9,757 nucleotides of DNA, taken from assembly GCA_038327915.1 (NCBI GenBank), contig JBBQLO010000027.1, positions 1 through 9,757 on the forward strand, in the 5' to 3' direction. The first letter of the stretch is position 1; each line of letters starts with the position of its first letter. Positions 1-6,247 of this stretch are shown piece after piece. The notes beneath the pieces are model-generated. The model searched no databases. It saw only the letters and a program-made list of their open reading frames with translations, and was not told where the DNA came from. A program made the position numbers and the translations under genes. The DNA comes from CAIXDB01 sp038327915 (lineage in GTDB: Bacteria > Patescibacteriota > Minisyncoccia > Phycocordibacterales > DATDWN01).

Positions 1-98
1 CCGACAATCTTTGCAATCTCTTGTTGTTCCACTCCTTTATCTAAAAGTGATTCGATTCGATCGCGCAGATACAGATTCAAATGCGTGTATGTTCTCAT
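1..98 (-). CDS. IS30-family transposase, N-terminal fragment (runs off window)
   Basis: Reading leftward from an ATG at 98 gives 32 complete codons before the window edge, starting MRTYTHLNLYLRDRIESLL and continuing DKGVEQQEIAKIVG. The pattern Y-x-H-L near the start, an arginine six residues on, and then G-x-x-x-x-E-I-A-x-x-x-G matches the N-terminal helix-turn-helix of IS30-family transposases, which binds the element's terminal inverted repeats. The catalytic DDE part lies outside the window. There is no Shine-Dalgarno; a TATAAT sits on the same strand at 112-107, only eight bases before the ATG, suggesting a near-leaderless transcript. Two other IS30-type genes occur in this window. The family call is fairly secure, but whether the gene is intact cannot be seen. 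Confidence 0.75.
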   Translation of the reverse strand, partial: MRTYTHLNLYLRDRIESLLDKGVEQQEIAKIV

Positions 99-127
99 AT
101 ATATCAATTATACGAGTTGCACTTCAA
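1..127 (-). mobile_element. IS30-family insertion sequence, left part only
   Basis: The outer end of the element is placed at about 127 because the strand carrying the transposase reads TTGAAGT there (127 to 121), 29 bases ahead of the start codon. The same heptamer stands 55 bases ahead of the third IS30-type transposase (9631-9637), and the next 16 bases match at about half the positions. This is a weak two-copy argument for a terminal inverted repeat. The other end and any target duplication are outside the window, so the boundary is tentative. Confidence 0.45.
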
Positions 128-144
128 ATGAGAATTTTCAATTT

Positions 145-300
145 ATGAAAAAATTTCATATCGAGACGGGTATGGCAATTAGTTTAGTTGGGTATATTGC
201 AGGGGCAATATACCTAAACGGGATTGAAAGCTGGTTGTACGGAGTTTTGGCTGTGTTGATGACGGTGATCGCCTTCTGTTTACAGACGGCGAAAGCCTGA
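145..300 (+). CDS. small hydrophobic membrane protein, 51 aa
   Basis: I do not recognise a family. From the ATG at 145 the protein begins MKKFHIETG, followed by two hydrophobic stretches (about residues 10-26 and 30-46) separated by a short polar turn, N-G-I-E-S, which would form a small membrane hairpin. The frame stays open upstream to 85, but that extension overlaps the IS30 element and is polar and unconvincing, so the internal ATG is preferred. No good Shine-Dalgarno is visible. A very strong intrinsic terminator begins six bases after the TGA stop, which supports a real, separately transcribed gene. The IS30 end lies directly upstream, so the native promoter may have been displaced or replaced. 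Confidence 0.6.
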   Translation: MKKFHIETGMAISLVGYIAGAIYLNGIESWLYGVLAVLMTVIAFCLQTAKA

Positions 301-305
301 ACGCG

Positions 306-341
306 AGCAGGGAAGGTACATCGAACCTTCCCTGCTTTTTT
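306..341 (+). terminator. intrinsic (Rho-independent) terminator of the 51-aa gene
   Basis: Twelve perfect base pairs (306-317 with 325-336, core GCAGGGAAGGT / ACCTTCCCTGC) enclose a seven-base loop and run straight into six T residues (336-341). It is oriented for plus-strand transcription only, since no T-run follows on the other strand. This is the clearest terminator in the window. Confidence 0.93.
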
Positions 342-365
342 ATACAAAAATTTGTAAATACAACC

Positions 366-529
366 TCAAAATCTCTTTGACTAAAAATGTTTCCGGCACA
401 TCGCGCAGAAGCTTAGAAAATTACAACGGTATTCCGTTAATAATTTTCTTGAGCGACGAGCGCTGAAGAAATTCGCGAGCACGCGAATATTCTGGTGTCG
501 GAAACATTTTTAGGAAAAAGAGATTTTGA
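366..529. repeat. 164-bp imperfect palindrome with internal hairpins (MITE-like or structured RNA)
   Basis: Two outer arms are complementary: 366-378 with 517-529 (13 perfect pairs), a small 2/3-base internal loop, then 381-399 with 495-513 (19 pairs, one of them G-T). Inside the closed arms sit a hairpin 415-449 (AGAAAATTA / TAATTTTCT, then AACGG / CCGTT with loop TATT), a short one at 452-464, and a hairpin 467-493 (ATTCGCG / CGCGAAT, loop AGCA, four more pairs past a bulge). The element lies nine bases beyond the nusA stop codon and downstream of the 51-aa gene. It could be a miniature inverted-repeat element, a structured 3' UTR of nusA, or a transcription barrier. No T-run follows the arms and I see no target-site duplication. 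Confidence 0.85.
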
Positions 530-537
530 AGCGGATA

Positions 538-1776
538 CTATTCAACAATTTCAGAAACAGTTTCCTCCGCTGTTTTTTCTCCTTTCTTTTCACTCTTCTC
601 TTCTGCAATCACTTCCTCACGAACAATAGGGGTAGGTGCTGCCGACTGAATATCAATCTTCCAACCAGTTAGTTTTGCTGCGAGTCGGACGTTTTGTCCG
701 CCTTTTCCGATAGCAAGAGACTGCTGGTCTTCAGAAACAACCACTTTAGCAGCTTTTTCTTGTTCATTTAAATCAATAGAAATAATTTTGGCAGGTGAAA
801 GTGCTTCTTCAATAAATTTTTTTGGATCTTCACTCCATTCAATAATATCAATCTTCTCTCCACCAAGCTCAGACATAACTGTGGAGACACGGACACCTCT
901 CTGGCCGACCATAGAACCAACGGGGTCAATATGTGAATCTATCGAAGTCACTGCTATTTTAGTTCGACTTCCTGCTTCACGAGCAACAGATTTAACCACC
1001 ACCGTACCGTGCGCTATTTCTGGCACTTCAGTTTCAAATAATTTTTCTAAAAACTTAGGGTGTGAGCGGGAAAGTCGCAAAAAGACTCCCTTACCACTGT
1101 CTTCAACGCGGTACATATAAGCTCTGATACGCTCACCTTGCCCGAATCGCTCGCCTGGAATTTGTTCTTCATAAGGAAGCAGTCCTGTCGCCCGACCCAT
1201 TTCAATAAAGAGATTGCCCCGCTCCATGCGCTGTACAGTACCAGAAAGAATTTCTCCTTCACGTTTACCATACTCACCAAGCACCGACATTTTTTCAGCC
1301 TCACGGATTTTTTGCATAATAACTTGCTTGGCAGTTTGAGCAGCAATGCGACTATAGTCGTCCTGAGCTTCAAGAGGGAAGATCATCTCCTCAGAAAGTT
1401 GAATATCTTTTTTAATTCTTCGTGCATCAGAAAGAAGAATATGCTTTTCAGAGTCAAAGAGAGTTTTCTCTTTAGCTTTTTCTTCTGGGGTCAATTTTTG
1501 TCTTTCTTCATCCGTACGATGTGCTTCGAAAGCTTCCAATTCTTCTTCTGTCATAAAAACAGTTGATTCATCTTCCACAATTTTAATCTGAAACATTTCA
1601 GTTTTACCTGAATTTAAATCAAATGTAGCACGAACAATCTGACCTCGCTTACCGTATTCTTTTTTATATGCGGTCGCTAAAGCCAGCTCGATTGCCTCGA
1701 TAATTTTCTCTTTTGGAATACCTCGTTCTTCTTCAAGTTGGGCGAGTACTGAATGTATTACTTTTAGATCAAGCAT
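538..1776 (-). CDS. nusA: transcription termination/antitermination factor NusA
   Basis: NusA binds RNA polymerase and nascent RNA, modulating pausing, termination and antitermination. The 412-aa product shows the family order. The N-terminal RNAP-binding domain (about 1-170) carries a charged insertion around residues 75-115. An S1 domain follows (about 174-238), then KH1 with GQRGVRV (291-297) and KH2 with GKGGQNVRLAAKLTGWKI (357-374). The tail from about 380 is rich in Glu and Lys. Length is between the short Firmicute form and the longer proteobacterial form, with no C-terminal acidic repeat domains recognisable. The ATG at 1776 has no Shine-Dalgarno, only AT-rich sequence. The usual partners rimP and infB are not adjacent: rpsO diverges upstream, and a large palindrome lies downstream. 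Confidence 0.97.
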   Translation of the reverse strand: MLDLKVIHSVLAQLEEERGIPKEKIIEAIELALATAYKKEYGKRGQIVRATFDLNSGKTEMFQIKIVEDESTVFMTEEELEAFEAHRTDEERQKLTPEEKAKEKTLFDSEKHILLSDARRIKKDIQLSEEMIFPLEAQDDYSRIAAQTAKQVIMQKIREAEKMSVLGEYGKREGEILSGTVQRMERGNLFIEMGRATGLLPYEEQIPGERFGQGERIRAYMYRVEDSGKGVFLRLSRSHPKFLEKLFETEVPEIAHGTVVVKSVAREAGSRTKIAVTSIDSHIDPVGSMVGQRGVRVSTVMSELGGEKIDIIEWSEDPKKFIEEALSPAKIISIDLNEQEKAAKVVVSEDQQSLAIGKGGQNVRLAAKLTGWKIDIQSAAPTPIVREEVIAEEKSEKKGEKTAEETVSEIVE

Positions 1777-1856
1777 ATTTTTTTATTAAATAAGTATTAA
1801 ATGTTGCTAAATGTGGTAAAAAAATGGCCCGCCACGAGGCGAACTTCAATAAAAAC

Positions 1857-1886
1857 ATACTACCATGTGATGTATAATCATGTCAA
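1857..1886 (-). promoter_or_regulatory. candidate sigma70-type promoter for nusA
   Basis: On the minus strand a perfect -35 hexamer TTGACA (1886-1881) is followed after 18 bases by TAGTAT (1862-1857, four of six matches to TATAAT). This would give a leader of about 75 bases before the nusA ATG. Within that leader a small stem CGCC-TCGT-GGCG (1841-1830) precedes a run of seven T residues by five bases. That might act as an attenuator but is too short to be sure. The call rests on consensus matching alone. Confidence 0.4.
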
Positions 1887-1950
1887 ACATCAAAATACAA
1901 GGGGTTGGTAATTTGCACAAAATATGCATATGTGATATTGTGTGAAAATA

Positions 1951-2217
1951 ATGCTTACCAAAACAAAGAAACACAAAATCATAGCGGAAACTCAGGTTCA
2001 TGCTACAGATACAGGCTCTCCTGAGGTTCAAATCGCTATTTTGTCGAAAAGAATCGATGAACTCGCAGCGCATCTCAAAAAGAATGCCAAAGACAACCAC
2101 TCTCGGCGTGGGCTCCTCCAAATGGTTGCAGATCGTAAAGCTCACATGAAATACCTCGAAAAAAAATCACCTCGTCGATACAACTCACTTGTCAAGAAAC
2201 TTGGAATGAAAAAATAG
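1951..2217 (+). CDS. rpsO: 30S ribosomal protein S15
   Basis: S15 is a primary 16S rRNA-binding protein of the small-subunit platform. The 88-aa product has the conserved blocks of the family: DTGSPEVQIA early, D-N-H-S-R-R-G-L-L-x-M-V in the centre, then Y-L-x-K-x-x-x-x-R-Y and a basic C-terminal K-K-L-G-M-K-K. Length matches the usual 88-90 residues. The frame is open to a GTG at 1942, but the ATG at 1951 gives the standard N-terminus. No Shine-Dalgarno is present. A weak -35-like TTGCAC (1913-1918) lies upstream, and a TATAAT at 1873-1878 has no convincing -35 partner. The gene diverges from nusA and is followed by an 18-bp perfect palindrome. Confidence 0.97.
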   Translation: MLTKTKKHKIIAETQVHATDTGSPEVQIAILSKRIDELAAHLKKNAKDNHSRRGLLQMVADRKAHMKYLEKKSPRRYNSLVKKLGMKK

Positions 2218-2237
2218 TCTTTTTTCAACATCTTTGG

Positions 2238-2255
2238 TACCATTATATAATGGTA
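2238..2255. promoter_or_regulatory. 18-bp perfect palindrome containing TATAAT
   Basis: TACCATTATATAATGGTA is perfectly self-complementary and includes a consensus -10 hexamer TATAAT at 2246-2251. It lies 20 bases after the rpsO stop and about 78 bases before the NYN-nuclease start. It could be a dimeric repressor operator overlapping a promoter, or a short hairpin in the rpsO 3' end. A second perfect palindrome, ACTATTAATAGT, follows at 2303-2314. There is no good -35 hexamer, so the regulatory reading is tentative. Confidence 0.4.
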
Positions 2256-2332
2256 GTGGGCTTGTTTTATCTTTATTGTAATATGTGTGTATGTGCCTTT
2301 TTACTATTAATAGTGAATATTGAATTTTTTAT

Positions 2333-2899
2333 ATGTCAGTCATAAAACACAAAAACCAGCGAGTCGGTATTTTTATCGACACGCAAAACCTGTATCATTG
2401 TGCTAAAAACATTTACGGCGCTAAAGTAAATTTTGATCAAGTTGTCAAAGATGGATTACTCGGACGTTCTCTCACGCGAGCCGTCGCCTATGTTATCACT
2501 ACCGAATCTGGTGAAGAAAAAAGTTTTTTCGAAGCTCTTGGTAAAATGGGAATTGAAACAAAAACCAAAAACCTTCAAATATTTTCAGGGGGGGCGAAAA
2601 AGGGAGATTGGGATGTCGGTCTTGCAGTGGATGCCATTAAGCTAGCACAAAAACTCGACGCAATTATTCTCGTAACAGGAGATGGAGATTTTGTACCCCT
2701 TGTCGAGTATCTACAAAACGAAGGCTGTCAGGTAGAAGTTATGTCCTTCGGTAAATCGTCCTCAGCTAAACTTATCGAAGCATCAGACGATTTCATTGAT
2801 CTTGACCTTAATCCGGAAAAATATCTTATCGGATGGAATGTTGGGCGTCGCCGCACCCCTCGCAGAATGCCTCCTGCCAATAAAATGAACAATTCTTAG
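2333..2899 (+). CDS. NYN-domain (LabA/DUF88-type) ribonuclease-like protein
   Basis: The 188-aa protein fits the NYN/PIN-fold family of metal-dependent RNases. It has a first-strand F-I-D-x-x-N motif (Asp16, Asn19), then K-G-D-W-D-V-G-L-A-V-D (Asp92, Asp94, Asp100), and a T-G-D-G-D-F motif (Asp117, Asp119). These are the acidic positions expected to bind metal in this fold, and all are present, so an active nuclease is plausible. A basic tail follows the domain, with G-R-R-R-T-P-R-R at about 171-178, and could bind RNA. Start context is AT-rich with no Shine-Dalgarno. It follows rpsO after 115 bases that hold two palindromes. In this family the substrate is mostly unknown; an RNA-turnover role is an inference. 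Confidence 0.85.
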   Translation: MSVIKHKNQRVGIFIDTQNLYHCAKNIYGAKVNFDQVVKDGLLGRSLTRAVAYVITTESGEEKSFFEALGKMGIETKTKNLQIFSGGAKKGDWDVGLAVDAIKLAQKLDAIILVTGDGDFVPLVEYLQNEGCQVEVMSFGKSSSAKLIEASDDFIDLDLNPEKYLIGWNVGRRRTPRRMPPANKMNNS

Positions 2900-2964
2900 T
2901 CTCTGTAGGCGAGAAAATCAATGAAGTAGGTGTATAAAAATTTTCTTAATTTATTACATTTTGG

Positions 2965-2978
2965 TACACTAGACAGTG
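2965..2978 (+). promoter_or_regulatory. candidate -10 element just ahead of the 292-aa membrane protein
   Basis: GGTACACT ends at 2970, eight bases before the ATG at 2979, with TACACT as the -10-like hexamer (2965-2970). A nearly identical arrangement, GTTACACT ending at 3891 and ATG at 3898, precedes the DksA-like gene. Neither gene has a Shine-Dalgarno. A transcript starting six or seven bases after the hexamer would begin almost at the start codon. No clear -35 is seen. Confidence 0.35.
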
Positions 2979-3857
2979 ATGAACGAAGAAAAATTACCTC
3001 TAAAAAATGAAATAAAGAAGTCTTTGGTACCACAAAGTCCTTTGAAAAGCCTGCGAACATACCAGGGGGACATTGAAGCTGTTATCGGTCAAAAAAATAT
3101 ATCAATTGCCTCTATAGCTATCGCAGAGGAAAGACGTCGAGAACACAACAGAGAAGAAATTCCTACCCCAAGCTTGCAAGTAAAAAACAAACTTTTTCTT
3201 ACCATCGGAAGTATACTACTCGTTGGAGGCTGTGTGGTTGTAGGTGTATTTTATTATATTCGCTCGCATTCCACCACCTTAGTACAAGTACGCACGGAAA
3301 CACTTATTAATTATTCAAAGGAAATTATAGTACCCACGAAAAACACAAGTCGAGAAGAGCTCATTCGGTTAATTACGCAAAACAAAAAATACCTAGATTT
3401 ACCCGTTAACTCCATTCTCTATCTTTCCCCTGGCACCCTCACACCAGATGTTCAAAATGTTATAGATTTTATTGCCCCAAACGCACCCACCCTTTTTTCC
3501 CGTTCGCTCGACCCAGACTACATGATCGGAATATACGCGTATGATGTAGATGCTCCTTTTATTTTACTGACCACAAGCGACTATGCTCGAACATACTCTG
3601 GAGTACTCAAATGGGAAGATGGGATGGTTTCAGACCTCGGGGAAATATTTTCCATACCAAACCAGACAGTATCCACACCATACGTGTTTCATGACGAATC
3701 AATCAGAAATAAAGACTTACGCTTTATCCGTGACCAAAATGACAAAACAATCCTTGTGTATGGATTCCTTGATCCACACACACTTCTCATAACCCAAAAT
3801 GAAAATGTGTTTACTGCATTACTCGGTAAGTTTATAACTACCAAAATGGTAAGGTGA
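2979..3857 (+). CDS. single-pass membrane protein of unknown function, 292 aa
   Basis: I do not recognise a named family, though the N-terminal block S-L-R-T-Y-Q-G-D-I-E (24-33) followed by S-I-A-S-I-A-I-A-E-E (about 42-51) resembles the start of hypothetical membrane proteins I associate with Parcubacteria; that is recollection, not a search. Residues 1-70 are charged and probably cytoplasmic. One strong transmembrane helix spans about 72-94. The remaining 200 residues, with few lysines and many beta-type stretches, would lie outside the membrane. The ATG at 2979 is chosen over the GTG directly before it because it follows a -10-like TACACT at leaderless spacing. The next gene starts 40 bases downstream with its own similar signal, so it need not be one operon. 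Confidence 0.8.
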   Translation: MNEEKLPLKNEIKKSLVPQSPLKSLRTYQGDIEAVIGQKNISIASIAIAEERRREHNREEIPTPSLQVKNKLFLTIGSILLVGGCVVVGVFYYIRSHSTTLVQVRTETLINYSKEIIVPTKNTSREELIRLITQNKKYLDLPVNSILYLSPGTLTPDVQNVIDFIAPNAPTLFSRSLDPDYMIGIYAYDVDAPFILLTTSDYARTYSGVLKWEDGMVSDLGEIFSIPNQTVSTPYVFHDESIRNKDLRFIRDQNDKTILVYGFLDPHTLLITQNENVFTALLGKFITTKMVR

Positions 3858-3885
3858 AAAACTTTTGTTTTGTACGCCTTTCTGT

Positions 3886-3897
3886 TACACTTAAAAA
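3886..3897 (+). promoter_or_regulatory. candidate -10 element just ahead of the DksA/TraR-like gene
   Basis: TACACT (3886-3891) ends six bases before the ATG at 3898 and no ribosome-binding site lies between. The spacing mirrors the signal before the 292-aa gene, supporting a shared near-leaderless start type. No convincing -35 hexamer was found. Confidence 0.33.
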
Positions 3898-4254
3898 ATG
3901 ATTGATACAACACATTTCAAAATCTTACTTGAAATCGAAAAAGAAAAAATAGAAAAAGAACTTGCTACGGTTGGGCGTAAAAATCCTGATCATACAGGAG
4001 ACTGGGAAGCAGTAGAACCTGAAGACGGTCGCGACCGAGCCGATGAAACTGAAGTGGCAGATGGTATTGAAAGTTATGAAAATAATTCCGCTATTCTGTC
4101 CGAACTAGAGATAAGGCACGCTGAAATTGATACAGCATTGGAAAAAATTGAAACTGGCACGTACGGTATATGTGAAACAGGTGGTGAAGAAATAGAAGAA
4201 GATCGACTCGAGGCAAATCCCGCAGCCAAAACCTGCAAGTTGCACATGGATTAA
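3898..4254 (+). CDS. DksA/TraR-family protein with degenerate zinc finger
   Basis: Members bind RNA polymerase through its secondary channel and modulate initiation. The 118-aa protein has a long N-terminal helix (about 5-26), an acidic middle (31-55) and a second helix (about 60-87), consistent with the coiled-coil hairpin. It ends with the family signature Y-G-I-C-x-x-G at 89-95 and R-L-E-A-N-P-A-A-K-T-C (103-113). The textbook C-x2-C...C-x2-C zinc site is reduced: only Cys92 and Cys113 remain, with Gly95 and His116 in the other places. Metal binding is therefore doubtful, or uses a different ligand set. The acidic segment between helices includes D-G-R-D-R-A-D, which may form the tip. Start is an ATG with no Shine-Dalgarno. 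Confidence 0.85.
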   Translation: MIDTTHFKILLEIEKEKIEKELATVGRKNPDHTGDWEAVEPEDGRDRADETEVADGIESYENNSAILSELEIRHAEIDTALEKIETGTYGICETGGEEIEEDRLEANPAAKTCKLHMD

Positions 4255-4283
4255 TCCCCTAACGAAAGCTCTAAATACTATTC

Positions 4284-5849
4284 ATGAGCGTTTCAAAAAT
4301 ATATAGTGCTCAGACAACACTTCTTCAAGCTCAAATTATAGATATTGAAGTGGATCTATCAAAAGGACTCCACTCTTTTTCAATTGTCGGGCTAGCGAAC
4401 AAATCAGTTGATGAATCCAAAGATCGGGTTTCAGCTGCAATCAAAAATTCTGGATTCAAGTCTCCAAAAAATAAAAATCAAAAAGTAGTTGTCTCACTTG
4501 CCCCAGCCGATATTAAAAAAGAAGGACCCCTTTTTGATTTACCTATTGCAATTGGATATTTACTTGCATCCGGTGATATAAAAGCCGATTGCAAAAAAAG
4601 CTTGTTTGTAGGAGAACTTTCACTCGATGGAGAATTACGTCAAATCAAAGGTGCTCTCCCAATTACTCAAAAAGCCAAGGAAGCAGGATTTAAAGAAATT
4701 TATGTGCCCAGCGATAATGCCGAAGAAGCTTCAACTATTTCCGGTATTATTGTATATGGTGTGCGAACATTGACTGAGATCATTCAACACATAAACACAA
4801 AGCACTCTGAACAAGAAGAAAACATTCCTCGTATATTGTTAGTACCGTACAACAAAAAAATAAGTCTTCCTGTCGAGAAACAAATTGATATCGACTTTGC
4901 AGATGTAAAAGGACAAGAGTCGGCCAAAAGGGGACTGGAAATTGCTGCAGCTGGTGGACACAACATAATAATGTACGGTCCTCCTGGCACGGGAAAAACC
5001 ATGCTGGCTCGGGCATTTACACATCTTCTACCAGCGCTTTCATTTGATGAATCTTTGGAAGTTTCCTCAATCTATTCAATTGGAGGGCACCCTATAAAAG
5101 ATCTTATTCGTCAGGCACCATTTCGAAGTCCTCACCACACTGCATCATATGTGTCTTTAGTTGGGGGAGGTGCAAATCTTTTACCTGGCGAAGTGACTCT
5201 CGCTCACAAGGGTGTTTTATTTTTAGATGAATTTCCAGAATTCGATTCTCGGGTTTTAGAAACCTTGCGTCAACCATTGGAAGATAGATTTATTACAATC
5301 TCTCGAGCAAAAGGAACGGTGACATATCCCGCACATTTCTCTCTTATTGCAACCATGAATCCGTGTCCATGTGGAAACTATGGGGTCAAAGGAAAGGTGT
5401 GTACGTGCTCTGCACATAATATTGAAAGATACAAAAGAAAACTATCTGGTCCGATTGTAGATCGTATTGATATGTGGGTTGAAGTGTCAAAAGTCGAACA
5501 CAATCGATTGACTGATAGCAGGGAAATGCATGAGGGAACTGAAAAAATAAAACTACGTGTGGAAAAAGCGCGAAAAATCCAACAAACTCGGTTTAAAAAA
5601 CACGGGCTAACAATAAAAACAAATGCCGAGCTCTCCCCAAAAGATTTAGTCAAATATATTTTGTTATCAGACACTGTCAAAGATACTTTAAATGCATCAG
5701 CAAAAACTTTAGATCTCTCAGCACGCGCATACCACCGAATAATAAAACTCGCCCGAACAATAGCTGATCTCGATAGCTCAGAAAACGTTGACCAGCGTCA
5801 CATACTGGAAGCGCTCCAATATCGTCCAAAGAAATACCAAAATATATAA
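4284..5849 (+). CDS. comM: ComM/YifB-family Mg-chelatase-like AAA+ ATPase
   Basis: ComM/YifB proteins are hexameric AAA+ ATPases; in naturally transformable bacteria ComM is a branch-migration helicase that helps integrate imported DNA. The 521-aa length is typical. The N-terminal ChlI/Lon-like domain (about 1-170) includes G-L-A-N-K-S-V-x-E-S-x-D-R-V. The AAA+ core has Walker A GPPGTGKT (232-239), Walker B L-F-L-D-E-F (312-317), sensor-type N359 and the R-I-D region near 394. A cysteine group C361, C363, C373, C375 follows the sensor and may bind zinc, as in many YifB proteins. The Mg-chelatase C-terminal helical domain ends with the R-A-Y-H-R-I-I-K-L-A-R-T-I-A block. It starts 29 bases after the DksA-like stop, so co-transcription is possible. 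Confidence 0.95.
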   Translation: MSVSKIYSAQTTLLQAQIIDIEVDLSKGLHSFSIVGLANKSVDESKDRVSAAIKNSGFKSPKNKNQKVVVSLAPADIKKEGPLFDLPIAIGYLLASGDIKADCKKSLFVGELSLDGELRQIKGALPITQKAKEAGFKEIYVPSDNAEEASTISGIIVYGVRTLTEIIQHINTKHSEQEENIPRILLVPYNKKISLPVEKQIDIDFADVKGQESAKRGLEIAAAGGHNIIMYGPPGTGKTMLARAFTHLLPALSFDESLEVSSIYSIGGHPIKDLIRQAPFRSPHHTASYVSLVGGGANLLPGEVTLAHKGVLFLDEFPEFDSRVLETLRQPLEDRFITISRAKGTVTYPAHFSLIATMNPCPCGNYGVKGKVCTCSAHNIERYKRKLSGPIVDRIDMWVEVSKVEHNRLTDSREMHEGTEKIKLRVEKARKIQQTRFKKHGLTIKTNAELSPKDLVKYILLSDTVKDTLNASAKTLDLSARAYHRIIKLARTIADLDSSENVDQRHILEALQYRPKKYQNI

Positions 5850-5898
5850 AATTCAAAGTGCAACATGCAAACTTTTACAAAAAGTGGATTATTTGAAT

Positions 5899-6237
5899 AT
5901 GAAAATATCAAAATCAGGAATATTAATAGGGGTAATAACTTCTATAATGGCAAATATTTGGCTTACTTTTGAAAGTTTAAGCACTAATTTTCACACGACG
6001 ACTCCAGACACATATGATCGGGCAGGTAGTGCCATTTCGGATGTATTGACACTTTTAATTATTACACTTTTAATTTCAATAATTGTATATATTTTTTCTA
6101 ATATATCTGAAATTAAAAAAGAGGGATTGAAGGGTTTATATTCTTTTATTTTATATTATATTTTTACAACCATGATTCTTATTTTGCCTTATATAATTTA
6201 TCTAAAATATTTTTCAGGAAATACCGTCATCATTTAG
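5899..6237 (+). CDS. three-helix membrane protein, 112 aa, unknown function
   Basis: No family recognised. From the ATG at 5899 (MKISKSGILIG) the protein has three hydrophobic segments: about 6-23, 47-68 and 83-107. A charged loop between helices 2 and 3 contains S-E-I-K-K-E-G-L-K. The frame extends upstream into the end of comM (to 5788), but that part is polar and lies over a real gene in another frame, so the internal ATG, with a weak AGTGGA 14-19 bases ahead, is preferred. Base composition is more AT-rich than its neighbours. The gene converges on the M23 hydrolase with only ten bases between the stops and no visible terminator. Confidence 0.6.
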   Translation: MKISKSGILIGVITSIMANIWLTFESLSTNFHTTTPDTYDRAGSAISDVLTLLIITLLISIIVYIFSNISEIKKEGLKGLYSFILYYIFTTMILILPYIIYLKYFSGNTVII

Positions 6238-6247
6238 AAGTAAAGGT

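Noticed and set aside
85..144. Upstream ATG extension of the 51-aa membrane protein
   Set aside because: The extra 20 residues are polar, overlap the IS30 gene start and terminal region, and precede a natural M-K-K start.
1138..1566. Plus-strand 142-codon frame inside nusA
   Set aside because: It is Phe/Ser-rich, antisense to a conserved gene, and shows no family motif.
1828..1841. Attenuator in the nusA leader (CGCC-TCGT-GGCG before a T-run)
   Set aside because: The stem is only four pairs and is separated from the T-run by five bases, which is too weak to call as a separate feature.
1846..2145. Minus-strand 99-codon frame over rpsO
   Set aside because: It is a shadow of the clearly recognisable S15 gene.
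298..3857. Alternative genetic code with TGA as glycine
   Set aside because: TGA ends the 51-aa gene directly before its terminator and ends the 292-aa gene, and the conserved genes contain no internal TGA.
5856..5864. AAGTGCAAC after comM, matching the left IS30 terminal region
   Set aside because: A nine-base match without further similarity or a transposase remnant is likely to be chance.
5788..5898. 37-residue N-terminal extension of the three-helix membrane protein
   Set aside because: It overlaps the end of comM in another frame and adds a polar segment ahead of a normal M-K-I-S-K start.
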